Of a stretch of DNA of 64,000 nucleotides, positions 56,166 to 62,224 are shown piece after piece. Every line of letters begins with the position of its first letter. The stretch's first letter is position 1. The translations under genes and the position numbers were made by a program. Source of the stretch: CAG-103 sp963627135 (GTDB lineage: Bacteria; Bacillota; Clostridia; Oscillospirales; Oscillospiraceae); assembly GCA_963627135.1 (NCBI GenBank), contig CAVFZY010000023.1:52582-116581 (forward strand), written 5' to 3'. The notes beneath the pieces were generated by a model that did no database searches, was not told where the DNA came from, and saw only the letters and a program-made list of their open reading frames with translations.

Positions 56166-56213
56166 TGTCGTAATCCGCCGGAAACGGCGAGAAAAACGAG
56201 AGGAAGAGTGTCT

Positions 56214-56726
56214 ATGAAAAAGTGCAAATTTTGCATGACAGAAATCGACGACAAAGCGAAAGTCTGTCCGCAGTGCGGCAGAAAGCAGCCCAGTAAGGCC
56301 AAGAAGATCGTTTTGATCGTCCTGCTTGCCCTGTGCGCAATCATCGTGATTGCCGCAATCGCCGGCGGCGGTAGCAAAGACAAACCGGCCAGCGCTGCCA
56401 GAACTGTCGAAACGCAAGCCCCGGAAAACACTGACCCGGTTGCCAAGCTCAGCTATAACAAGCTGGAGACCGCCACCGAACCCACGGAAGGCCGCACGAA
56501 TTATGGTAGTCAGTGCATCAACGGCGCGATCAAAAACACGTCCGGCAAGCAGCTGTCCTATGTGGGCGTCACCTTCGCACTGTACGATCAGGACGGCAAC
56601 CAGATCGGTACTGCCATCGACAATATCAATGACCTGACACCAGATTCTACTTGGAAATACACGGCCATGACGCTTGATACGGAACAGTTCGCTTCGTTTG
56701 AGCTGACGAGCGTTGACGCCTGGTAA
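56214..56726 (+). CDS. Zinc-ribbon, single-pass membrane protein with FxLYD-like domain
   Basis: 170 residues. The N-terminal CKFC...CPQCGRK is a zinc ribbon (cytoplasmic), a transmembrane helix spans about 30-50 (IVLIVLLALCAIIVIAAIAG), and the external part contains YVGVTFALYDQDGNQIG, an FxLYD-type strand motif. Such proteins are often carried by prophages, where superinfection exclusion or cell-surface roles are suspected. I use the ATG at 56214 rather than the GTG six bases earlier, as GAGAGGAAG is better spaced. It has its own promoter and terminator. Confidence 0.75.
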   Translation: MKKCKFCMTEIDDKAKVCPQCGRKQPSKAKKIVLIVLLALCAIIVIAAIAGGGSKDKPASAARTVETQAPENTDPVAKLSYNKLETATEPTEGRTNYGSQCINGAIKNTSGKQLSYVGVTFALYDQDGNQIGTAIDNINDLTPDSTWKYTAMTLDTEQFASFELTSVDAW

Positions 56727-56743
56727 CACACAGACAATAACAA

Positions 56744-56770
56744 CCGCCCGGGCGCACTGCACCCGGGCGG
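56744..56770 (+). terminator. Hairpin after the zinc-ribbon gene
   Basis: CCGCCCGGG/CCCGGGCGG, a 9-base GC stem with a CGCACTGCA loop, 17 bases after the stop; no T-run follows. Confidence 0.6.
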
Positions 56771-56803
56771 AACTGAAGGTAATGCGTTCTTGGGGGGATA
56801 TGA

Positions 56804-56965
56804 ATGCAGCCCGAAATCTATAGCACCATGTACCGCATGATCTGCAAATACGGCTGGGGCTGGGGCATGACGTGCAATATCATCAATCGCCAGTACGGCA
56901 CGAACTACACCGTCAAAGAATTCAAGGAACTGTTCCGGCGGTATTTCCTTTCCAAAAGAGAATGA
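56804..56965 (+). CDS. 53-residue basic protein
   Basis: Starts MQPEIYSTMYRMICKYGWGW and ends FRRYFLSKRE; a GGGGGGATATGA site precedes the ATG. It resembles short phage proteins with a WGMTCNIIN...YTVKEFKELFRR pattern that look like truncated helix-turn-helix units. Function unknown. Confidence 0.55.
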   Translation: MQPEIYSTMYRMICKYGWGWGMTCNIINRQYGTNYTVKEFKELFRRYFLSKRE

Positions 56966-57057
56966 AAGTGCCCTAGTGCGGCTACTGAACGGATATAGAA
57001 TTCACCGGTCATAAAAATCCAGTGATATATAGTGGCATATTTCGGTATATTTCCCAC

Positions 57058-57086
57058 TTGACATTTTGGCCTTAACGGCATAAGAT
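57058..57086 (+). promoter_or_regulatory. Promoter of the candidate small RNA and NYN gene
   Basis: Consensus TTGACA (57058-57063) and TAAGAT (57081-57086) at 17 bases. Confidence 0.65.
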
Positions 57087-57092
57087 AAGAGT

Positions 57093-57192
57093 GTAGCTAG
57101 TGTTATTACTCTATGCTACGCTGTTTAATCAGCCCTTGGAAAGTAGGCCTCCCACAATAAGGGAATGTCGAATCCAAGGGCTTTTTGTTTTT
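57093..57192 (+). ncRNA. Candidate structured small RNA or attenuated leader upstream of the NYN gene
   Basis: Starting near 57093, the transcript holds GTAGC...GCTAC (hairpin 1) and then AGCCCTTGG/CCAAGGGCT (57131-57139 with 57174-57182), ending in TTTTTGTTTTT. The enclosed 34 bases can form a CCC/GGG mini-hairpin. There is no start codon with a Shine-Dalgarno site. Length is about 100 bases. Either a discrete RNA or a leader whose terminator limits NYN expression; the NYN ATG is 47 bases after the T-run. Confidence 0.55.
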
Positions 57193-57238
57193 CATATGCA
57201 TTTGTATACATACGAGATAGAAAGAAGGAAGGATGGAC

Positions 57239-57922
57239 ATGTCAAAAACGGCGATTCTTGTTGATGGCGGCTTCTACAGAAAAAGAGCCACTCATTTATG
57301 GGGCAAACATACCCCCGAGGAAGCTGCATCGGCTCTGTTTTCTTATTGTATGCGGCATTTGAGCGAACGTAAACACCAGCACGAACTATATAGAATTTTT
57401 TACTATGATTGCCCTCCTATCAAAAAGCAAATGTATCATCCGTTGCTCGGAAAGACAATAGACCTCGGGAAATCGGAACAGTATACTTGGATGACGGAGT
57501 TCCTCAACCAATTAAAGATGCGTCGAAAAGTACCCCTCCGCCTCGGCAGCTTGGACAATAACAATTCGGCTTTTTATTTAAAATATGATGTTCAAAAGAA
57601 ACTGTGCGCAGGCACTATTCAAGTCAGCGAATTAGGCATCGACGATTTCGAGCCAAACATCAAACAGAAAGGCGTCGACATGAAAATCGGCGTTGACATA
57701 GCTTCTCTCTCATATAAAAAGCAGGTTGATCAGATAGTGTTAATTGCCGGAGACAGCGACTTTGTGCCAGCCGCAAAGCTGGCGCGAAGAGAAGGTATTG
57801 ACTTTGTTTTAGACCCGCTTGGTGCCGAAATTAATGCGCAGCTCTTTGAGCATATTGACGGAAAGCGAAGTTGCGGAAATCCTTATACCAGCGGTAAATC
57901 TTCCGGAAAACCAGAAAAATAA
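57239..57922 (+). CDS. NYN-domain (LabA/DUF88-like) ribonuclease-fold protein
   Basis: 227 residues. The PIN-like NYN fold is complete in its acidic core: D9 (AILVDGGFY), D147 (KGVDMKIGVDI) and D172/D174 (IAGDSDFVPAAKLA). NYN proteins are metal-dependent RNases; prophage and defence-island versions are known, but the target here is unknown. Start at 57239 behind AAGGAAGG. It is expressed on the plus strand toward the type III toxin gene, which is convergent. Catalysis is predicted, not shown. Confidence 0.85.
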   Translation: MSKTAILVDGGFYRKRATHLWGKHTPEEAASALFSYCMRHLSERKHQHELYRIFYYDCPPIKKQMYHPLLGKTIDLGKSEQYTWMTEFLNQLKMRRKVPLRLGSLDNNNSAFYLKYDVQKKLCAGTIQVSELGIDDFEPNIKQKGVDMKIGVDIASLSYKKQVDQIVLIAGDSDFVPAAKLARREGIDFVLDPLGAEINAQLFEHIDGKRSCGNPYTSGKSSGKPEK

Positions 57923-57954
57923 AAACCGCCCCGGTGCTGCAACACCGGGACGGC
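57922..57954. repeat. 33-bp hairpin repeat, left copy
   Basis: AAAACCGCCCCGGTGCTGCA continues as ACACCGGGACGGC; the CCCGGTG/CACCGGG arms fold back. A copy with two mismatches lies at 58831-58863, so the toxin-antitoxin locus between is framed by direct copies. It also serves as terminator of the NYN gene. Confidence 0.8.
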
Positions 57955-57981
57955 GAATGTGTGGGCAGCCAACTGGCCCAT

Positions 57982-58467
57982 TTACTTTGTTGTTGCTACT
58001 CTATCTGATATCAGTTTTTGCTTAATTCCCATGATATCGTTGCGGCTGTATGTTACGCCCTGTTCTACCAGCCGAAGATATTTCGTGGCTTTCCTGTGAA
58101 GCGTAGTATTGAGTGCTTTGTTCTTGCTGACATAATGGTAAGCGCTGATTCTGTATGGCGCTTTTATGTATCGTTCATCAATCGGGAACATGTCTCCAAT
58201 CAGAAACACTCGCTCCTTCGAAGCGACCAATCCAATATGATAATAGATACACTTGCCTACGCCGCGCTTTTTCTCTTCTTTCGCAATTTTTCTTTTATAA
58301 TTATCAACTTGTGAACTGATCGGAATCACCCAATCCACACCGTCGGTATCTTGAAACAGATAATAGTACGGCCTTCCTTCCTGCTTATTATCGACCCAGT
58401 ATCCGTTCCCAAATTCGGTGAAGTATCGGTCTTTAACCGTATAAAGGCCATGCTCAACCAACTGCAT
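57982..58467 (-). CDS. Type III toxin (ToxN/AbiQ, CptN-like endoribonuclease)
   Basis: 161 residues, as long as known ToxN/CptN toxins. The chain shows the family layout: YTVKDRYFTEF...RPYYYLFQDTDGVDWVIPISSQ (strand, then an S/T near a basic NYKRKIAKEEKKRG segment), CIYYHIG, VFLIGDMFPIDERYI and C-terminal helices ending IKQKLISDR. In known members the toxin is a sequence-specific RNase held by a repeat RNA. Upstream (minus strand) lie two tandem ~47-base repeats and a terminator, the exact form of a type III antitoxin. RBS AGAGGAG precedes the ATG. The subfamily name CptN is my best match, not a database result. Confidence 0.75.
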   Translation of the reverse strand: MQLVEHGLYTVKDRYFTEFGNGYWVDNKQEGRPYYYLFQDTDGVDWVIPISSQVDNYKRKIAKEEKKRGVGKCIYYHIGLVASKERVFLIGDMFPIDERYIKAPYRISAYHYVSKNKALNTTLHRKATKYLRLVEQGVTYSRNDIMGIKQKLISDRVATTK

Positions 58468-58492
58468 AGGCTTCTCCTCTGTCTATAATGCA

Positions 58493-58521
58493 GAAGCCCC
58501 CCGCTTTCTGCAGAGGGCTTC
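58493..58521 (-). terminator. Leaky terminator between antitoxin RNA and toxin gene
   Basis: GAAGCCC and GGGCTTC pair around TCTGCAGAAAGCGGG; a GCAGAA/TTCTGC alternative stem overlaps it. No long U-run follows, so some readthrough into the toxin gene is expected, as in other type III systems. Confidence 0.6.
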
Positions 58522-58615
58522 GTGTGTTGCAAGCCTGCACTTGTATGCCGCACGCAGGCGGGCGGCAATCGTAAGCAAGTCGCACTCTTATTGGCCGCTG
58601 GCGACAGGCGGCAGT
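58521..58615 (-). ncRNA. Type III antitoxin RNA: two tandem repeats
   Basis: Read on the minus strand, unit 1 (58615-58570, 46 bases) starts ACTGCCGCCTGTCGCCAGCG and unit 2 (58569-58521, 49 bases) starts ATTGCCGCCCGCCTGCGTGC. They align along A(C/T)TGCCGCC, (A/T)GCGGC, AGTGC, (A/G)CTTGC and ACG. Tandem 45-50 base units directly before a ToxN-like gene, with a hairpin between, define the antitoxin of type III systems; processing by the toxin would release single units. No coding frame fits. Confidence 0.7.
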
Positions 58616-58661
58616 TGCGTGGTGGACGCGAGATGACGAAACATGTGTTTCTTATCTTGCA

Positions 58662-58716
58662 TAGGATGATAAACATCCTACGGTTATATTTTATGCTTTT
58701 TTCTCGGAAATGTAAA
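58662..58716 (-). promoter_or_regulatory. Promoter and operator-like repeat of the type III system
   Basis: TTTACA (58711-58716) and TAAAAT (58688-58693) at 17 bases on the minus strand. Just downstream is TAGGATG-TTTAT-CATCCTA (58662-58680), a perfect inverted repeat with 7-base arms at the expected transcription start. Confidence 0.65.
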
Positions 58717-58830
58717 TATCTAATTGCACATAATTTACTATCTTTGGTTGTCTAACTTTAACAAATATGTGCATTTTTGCACTTGACTGCTCGTTCTCTT
58801 TACAAATCTCCGAACATTTCATTCTTATAC

Positions 58831-58863
58831 AAAACCGCCCCGGTGCTGGAACACCGAGACGGC
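58831..58863. repeat. 33-bp hairpin repeat, right copy
   Basis: Copy of 57922-57954 with two base changes (CTGG for CTGC and CCGAG for CCGGG), in the same orientation. The toxin-antitoxin locus is exactly between. Confidence 0.8.
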
Positions 58864-58889
58864 CAACCGTTCCTCTGGGAACACATTCT

Positions 58890-58952
58890 GAAAAGCAGAG
58901 ATGTGCAGAGAATCCTGTCATTCTCATAGTAGCATATCTCTCCCTGCTTTTC
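58890..58952 (+). promoter_or_regulatory. Nested hairpins in the integrase leader
   Basis: GAAAAGCAG/CTGCTTTTC (58890-58898 with 58944-58952) enclose AGA.GTGC/GCATATCT pairing and an inner GAGAAT/ATTCTC hairpin. The integrase ribosome-binding site AAGGAAGGGAG starts directly after. A translational control switch for integrase is plausible. Confidence 0.5.
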
Positions 58953-58969
58953 AAGGAAGGGAGATACCA

Positions 58970-60070
58970 ATGGCAAGAAAAAGGACAAAATACACGCTGC
59001 GCAAAGATGGCCGCATCGTCCTGTCTGACACCATCAATGGCGAGCGAAAGTATTTCTACGGAAAAACCGACAAAGAAGTCGAGCAAAAGCGTGACGACTA
59101 TATCCGCGAATTGGAGAAACACGCGAACGATACCGCAGACAAGGGTCGGACATTCGAGGCCGTCGCCGATGACTGGTGGGAACAGTGCGAACCGCGCCTG
59201 TCTCCAAACACCGTATGCGGTTACAGGACGGCGAAAAACCGTGCTGTTGACGCTTTCGGCAATCAGTATGTTGCGGACATCACCGGCCACCAGATCGTCG
59301 TCTTCCTGCAGCGCTTCGCCGCGCGCGGCTACTCGCAGAAGGTCATCAACAATACCAAGTCCGTGATACGGCAAATTCTGAACTATGCCTTCCTCTGCGG
59401 CGACATTGACGCGAACCCCTGCATCGGGATCCCAACGCCAAAGGGTAATCCGCGCGTGCCCAGAAAGCCGACGCCGCCGGATGATCTGCAGAGAATCGAG
59501 GAATCCAAGACGGAAAGCCTGTTCGCCCGAATGTCGTATTTCATGGCATACACAGGGGCACGCCGCGGGGAAGCCGCTGCGCTGAAGCAAAAAGATATTG
59601 ATCTCACTACGAGGACTGCGCGCGTCGCGCGTGCCGTTGCATATTCTGACACACGAAAGCCCGTTCTGAAAGCCCCTAAGACCGAAGCCGGCGTGCGATA
59701 CCTCGACCTGCCGGATAACGTTATCGAAATCCTGCCGCACTATGATGACCCGGAAACGTTCATCTTCTTCCCGGACGGCTTGCCAACAAAAACGGAGTTG
59801 GAATCCGGCCTGAAAAAATACCAGCAGAGCCACGGCATCCAATCGACTGCGCATCAACTCCGGCACGCATATGCCTCCATGCTGCACAGCGCGAATATTG
59901 ATGTCAAGGACGCGCAATATTTACTTGGCCACTCCACCGTCGCAATGACGCAGGATATCTACACTGACCTGGAGGACAAGCGCAAACAGCAGGTGCACAA
60001 CAAGGTCAACCGGTACGTAAAACGCAACGTAAAGTTGTCAAAAGTGTTGTCAAGCGGAGATAGCCGCTGA
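58970..60070 (+). CDS. Tyrosine-type phage integrase
   Basis: 366 residues. Residues 1-55 are an AP2-like arm-binding domain, 60-155 the core-binding SAM-like domain and 165-345 the catalytic domain with R198 (TGARRGE), K237, H295/R298 (HQLRHAYAS), H321 (LLGHST) and the nucleophile Y331 (QDIYTD). Start at 58970 behind AAGGAAGGGAG. The gene ends 31 bases before the right attachment core, so it integrates the prophage into tRNA-Lys. The C-terminal codons contain a GTTGTCAAAAGTGTTGTCAA sequence repeated beyond the att site. Confidence 0.95.
   Translation: MARKRTKYTLRKDGRIVLSDTINGERKYFYGKTDKEVEQKRDDYIRELEKHANDTADKGRTFEAVADDWWEQCEPRLSPNTVCGYRTAKNRAVDAFGNQYVADITGHQIVVFLQRFAARGYSQKVINNTKSVIRQILNYAFLCGDIDANPCIGIPTPKGNPRVPRKPTPPDDLQRIEESKTESLFARMSYFMAYTGARRGEAAALKQKDIDLTTRTARVARAVAYSDTRKPVLKAPKTEAGVRYLDLPDNVIEILPHYDDPETFIFFPDGLPTKTELESGLKKYQQSHGIQSTAHQLRHAYASMLHSANIDVKDAQYLLGHSTVAMTQDIYTDLEDKRKQQVHNKVNRYVKRNVKLSKVLSSGDSR
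60034..60053 (+). repeat. Direct repeat flanking attR, inner copy
   Basis: GTTGTCAAAAGTGTTGTCAA lies in the last codons of the integrase gene and again at 60212-60231, on the other side of the att core. Each copy is itself two GTTGTCAA units. Candidate integrase arm sites. Confidence 0.6.
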
Positions 60071-60100
60071 AAACACTAGATTCTATTGGGGTTCGAATAA

Positions 60101-60116
60101 CCCCGCTGGAGCACCA
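60101..60116 (+). repeat. attR core
   Basis: CCCCGCTGGAGCACCA, identical to the tRNA-Lys end at 27267-27282. The preceding GGGGTTCGAAT is also kept but is followed by two extra A bases. Confidence 0.85.
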
Positions 60117-60120
60117 AAAG

Positions 60121-60166
60121 AAAACCGTTGAAATTTCAAGAAAACCTTGATTTTTCAACGGTTTTT
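60121..60166 (+). terminator. Terminator-like hairpin beyond attR
   Basis: AAAACCGTTGAAA and TTTCAACGGTTTT form a long AT-rich stem ending in TTTTTT. It may be the original terminator of the tRNA operon or belong to the second element. Confidence 0.7.
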
Positions 60167-60211
60167 TCATTTTTCTTTCGGCGCGTTTCGGAACGTTTTG
60201 AGACGCAAACT

Positions 60212-60231
60212 GTTGTCAAAAGTGTTGTCAA
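60212..60231 (+). repeat. Direct repeat flanking attR, outer copy
   Basis: Second copy of GTTGTCAAAAGTGTTGTCAA, 96 bases beyond the att core. Phage-type arm sites outside the prophage edge indicate that the DNA here also came from a related phage. Confidence 0.6.
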
Positions 60232-60261
60232 AATTCAGGGCCAAAAACAACATCCTGCATG

Positions 60262-60459
60262 CTATTGTAAAAACGCTTCCATCGCCGCCTTGATGACCTG
60301 CGCTTGTGATACGCCCCTCGCAGCGCATTCCGCCTTAAACGCTGCGGCAAGCTCCTTCGGCACCCGCACCGTTATGGCATCATATACTTTCTCATTGTAA
60401 CGCTGCTTCACTGCGGAAGACGTCTTAGTCTTTCTTTTGGTTTCTTTTCCTTCTGCCAT
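60262..60459 (-). CDS. Ribbon-helix-helix protein
   Basis: 65 residues starting MAEGKETKRKTKTSSAVKQR; the latter part ITVRVPKELAAAFKAECAAR and GVSQAQVIKAAMEAFL is a CopG/Arc-type ribbon-helix-helix. I use ATG at 60457-60459 behind GGGAGG. RHH proteins are common antitoxins and repressors; the preceding small membrane peptide overlaps its start. Confidence 0.75.
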   Translation of the reverse strand: MAEGKETKRKTKTSSAVKQRYNEKVYDAITVRVPKELAAAFKAECAARGVSQAQVIKAAMEAFLQ

Positions 60460-60547
60460 TTCCAAGCCTCCCTTTTACGCCAAAAATTACGGAAACCACA
60501 GACAGCACAATGCTGATCCCGCACAGCGTGTAAATAATCACATCCAT
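60425..60547 (-). CDS. Short hydrophobic peptide overlapping the RHH gene
   Basis: 40 residues from ATG at 60545-60547 (two codons after another ATG): one membrane helix, IIYTLCGISIVLSVVSVIFG, then a basic tail RRKRNQKKD. The reading frame overlaps the RHH start by about 35 bases. No good ribosome-binding site, so expression is uncertain. Its form is like small membrane toxins. Confidence 0.4.
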   Translation of the reverse strand: MDVIIYTLCGISIVLSVVSVIFGVKGRLGNGRRKRNQKKD

Positions 60548-60583
60548 AAGCATTTGACATTGAGCAATTCTCATGCTATCTTA

Positions 60584-60613
60584 AAGGCGAGGGGGATTTC
60601 TCCCCCTGCCCTT
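60584..60613 (-). terminator. Terminator of the 42-residue peptide gene
   Basis: On the minus strand GGGCAGGGGGA and TCCCCCTCGCC form an 11-base stem (one mismatch) around GAAA, followed by TTTAAG. Confidence 0.65.
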
Positions 60614-60741
60614 TACTCGGTTAGCTTTTCTACAAGAAGCAGAATTGCAATCACGAGGTTTAGGATTGCGGTAACAAGATTTAAGTAGCTGTCAGGCTGG
60701 GTCTTGTTGCCGCTTTTCTTTTTTCGCTTTCGCGTGCTCAA
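60613..60741 (-). CDS. Small membrane peptide, type I toxin-like
   Basis: 42 residues from a TTG start (60739-60741) with AAAGGAGGTAA upstream. A basic head (STRKRKKKSGNK) is followed by one hydrophobic helix, SYLNLVTAILNLVIAILLLV, and EKLTE. Short basic-hydrophobic peptides behind a strong promoter and before a terminator are typical of type I toxin genes or holin-like toxins. No antisense RNA was recognised. Confidence 0.6.
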   Translation of the reverse strand: MSTRKRKKKSGNKTQPDSYLNLVTAILNLVIAILLLVEKLTE

Positions 60742-60765
60742 TGTGTTTACCTCCTTTCTGTATAT

Positions 60766-60794
60766 ATAATATCATACTGCATGCAGTATGTCAA
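60766..60794 (-). promoter_or_regulatory. Strong promoter with an 18-bp palindrome in its spacer
   Basis: TTGACA (60789-60794) and TATTAT (60766-60771) at 17 bases on the minus strand; the spacer is almost filled by CATACTGCATGCAGTATG (60773-60790), a perfect 18-base palindrome. A dimeric repressor bound there would block RNA polymerase fully. Confidence 0.75.
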
Positions 60795-60814
60795 GTGTTT
60801 TTTGATATAGCGCA

Positions 60815-60851
60815 GAAAAATTCCCGGAAGGCCGAAGCCCTCCGGGAATTG
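60815..60851 (-). terminator. Terminator at the end of the HNH fragment
   Basis: AATTCCCGGAGGGC and GCCTTCCGGGAATT pair on the minus strand (one G-U) around TTCG, followed by TTTTTC. Confidence 0.7.
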
Positions 60852-60945
60852 CTTTATTAGCCTGTAATCGATGTATGCTTGCCTCGCGCGTTTCCACGCC
60901 TGCGTTTTGTAAAACTGTTTTTGTGTCACAGCATCCAGCCCATAA

Positions 60946-60977
60946 GAAAAGGACCGGGCACAAGCCCGATCCTTCCG
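60946..60977 (-). terminator. Terminator after the PH-like membrane protein gene
   Basis: AAGGATCGGGC and GCCCGGTCCTT form a near-perfect 11-base stem around TTGT, followed by TTCTTATG, 12 bases past the stop. Confidence 0.7.
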
Positions 60978-60990
60978 GTGAATATGCGCT

Positions 60991-61488
60991 TTAGAGTTTG
61001 GACACAGAGGCAGGCACGCTCGGTTTGGCCTCGGCTTCGATGCCGCACAGCTTTTTGAGTTTGGCCGCGACCTTTGGCCCTTTATACAACCTCGTATCCT
61101 GGAACGTCAGAAAAGATTCCTGCCCATCCGCAGACACATAGCTGATGATGAAGAGAATTCTCCTGACCTTCTTTTCCTTCTTGCCGGCACCGCTGATTGC
61201 GCCGACCACAGCGCCGGTACTTCCGAACAGCAGACCGCCGGCGACGGCCCGCGCAATCGGCGACTTGTCTTTCACAAGCACCTGCACGTCCGAGCCATAG
61301 AAAACGTCCGTGATCTGAGAGTAGGCCAGTGTCGCCACGTCCTTGTTCCCAACACCCTTCTGCAGCTCCAGATGGTCTTCATACAGTGCAACATCTACAG
61401 CGTCGCCCTTTTTGAACTGCCCAAGGTCTTCCTCGATACAGAAATAGTCGCTGATGATGCTGCCCTTTTTACTCTTGAAGAATCCCAT
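60991..61488 (-). CDS. PH-like protein with glycine-zipper membrane segment
   Basis: 165 residues. The flanks (DVALYEDHLELQKGVGNKDV and RRILFIISYVSADGQESFLT) look like strands of a bacterial PH/GRAM-like domain, interrupted by a Gly/Ala-rich helix AVAGGLLFGSTGAVVGAISG. Homologues of this layout are found in prophages and Clostridia. Its upstream region is copy B of the late-activator cassette, so its promoter may be the one that drives late genes in the prophage. Confidence 0.6.
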   Translation of the reverse strand: MGFFKSKKGSIISDYFCIEEDLGQFKKGDAVDVALYEDHLELQKGVGNKDVATLAYSQITDVFYGSDVQVLVKDKSPIARAVAGGLLFGSTGAVVGAISGAGKKEKKVRRILFIISYVSADGQESFLTFQDTRLYKGPKVAAKLKKLCGIEAEAKPSVPASVSKL

Positions 61489-61786
61489 TGTTACCCCTCC
61501 ATTTCTTGTGTTCCCCTATATTTTACATTCCTGCCTGGGAATATGCAACCACAATATTCGCATAGCAAAGCACCGAACCCGAAACCGGGCCGGTGCTTTG
61601 CTTTGTTGAGAGACATGAGAAAACCGGAGTTGACAGAGATAAGAGAAAAACCGTACACCGCACAAGGAGAAAGGAAGAGAGGTATTTCACAATGGAAGGT
61701 GTGGGATTGGTCTCTCTCGCAATCCCGCGATATCACTTTAACACAGTTTTCTGCGAAAATGTTCCCGATTTTTTCCCACGTTGTGC

Positions 61787-62224
61787 TCACATCTCTGTGA
61801 GACCGTACATCGTTATCGTGAAATTCCGCAGCGCGCTATCCTTCCAGCGGTAAGCAGTCGTTTTCTCGATGGCCAATTCCCGGCACAGCCGCTCGACGCC
61901 GCCGATACACGGCGTGATGTAAAAGCGCTGCAGCACGCACCTGTCCCGCTCGGAGAGCTGATTCAGGGCACGGTCCACGCGGCGCACCCGGTTCTCGGTC
62001 AATCGCTGTGCCTCTTCCAGCCGCTCACGTTTCAGAATGTTGTTGACGAGCGCATCATCCCGGCCATTCGAGCCGCCGGCGACCGGACTGCCGTCCGCCG
62101 AGGCGCTGCGGATGCTCGTGATCTCCGTCGCCAGGTCGGCAATCTGATCACTGATATTCGCAATCGCAAGCTTCCGGTTCTGGTAGTTGCGCAGCTCATC
62201 GGCCGCCTCCCGCTTCCAGTCCAA
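61787..62224 (-). CDS. DUF1492/ArpU-like late transcription activator (copy B)
   Basis: 145 residues, the same in every residue as the product of 48021-48458, again from a TTG start behind GAGGTGACT. It carries the same sigma-region-4-like segment and C-terminal helix-turn-helix. Being intact and unmutated, the duplication is recent or under selection. Confidence 0.85.
   Translation of the reverse strand: MDWKREAADELRNYQNRKLAIANISDQIADLATEITSIRSASADGSPVAGGSNGRDDALVNNILKRERLEEAQRLTENRVRRVDRALNQLSERDRCVLQRFYITPCIGGVERLCRELAIEKTTAYRWKDSALRNFTITMYGLTEM

Larger units (their letters stand above)
60747..60929 (-). pseudogene. HNH endonuclease remnant
   Basis: The first 25 or so residues, MTQKQFYKTQAWKRARQAYI followed by DYRL, match the N-terminus of phage HNH endonucleases (FY.S.AWK..R.AYI..R), but the CxxC and HNH parts are missing: the frame runs into the hairpin at 60815-60851 and stops. 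A 5' fragment of a once complete gene. Confidence 0.55.

Noticed and set aside
57131..57182. A tRNA-like element (GTCGAATCC beside a long acceptor-like stem)
   Set aside because: Only about 50 bases, no D or anticodon arm and directly followed by a T-run; it is a terminator hairpin.
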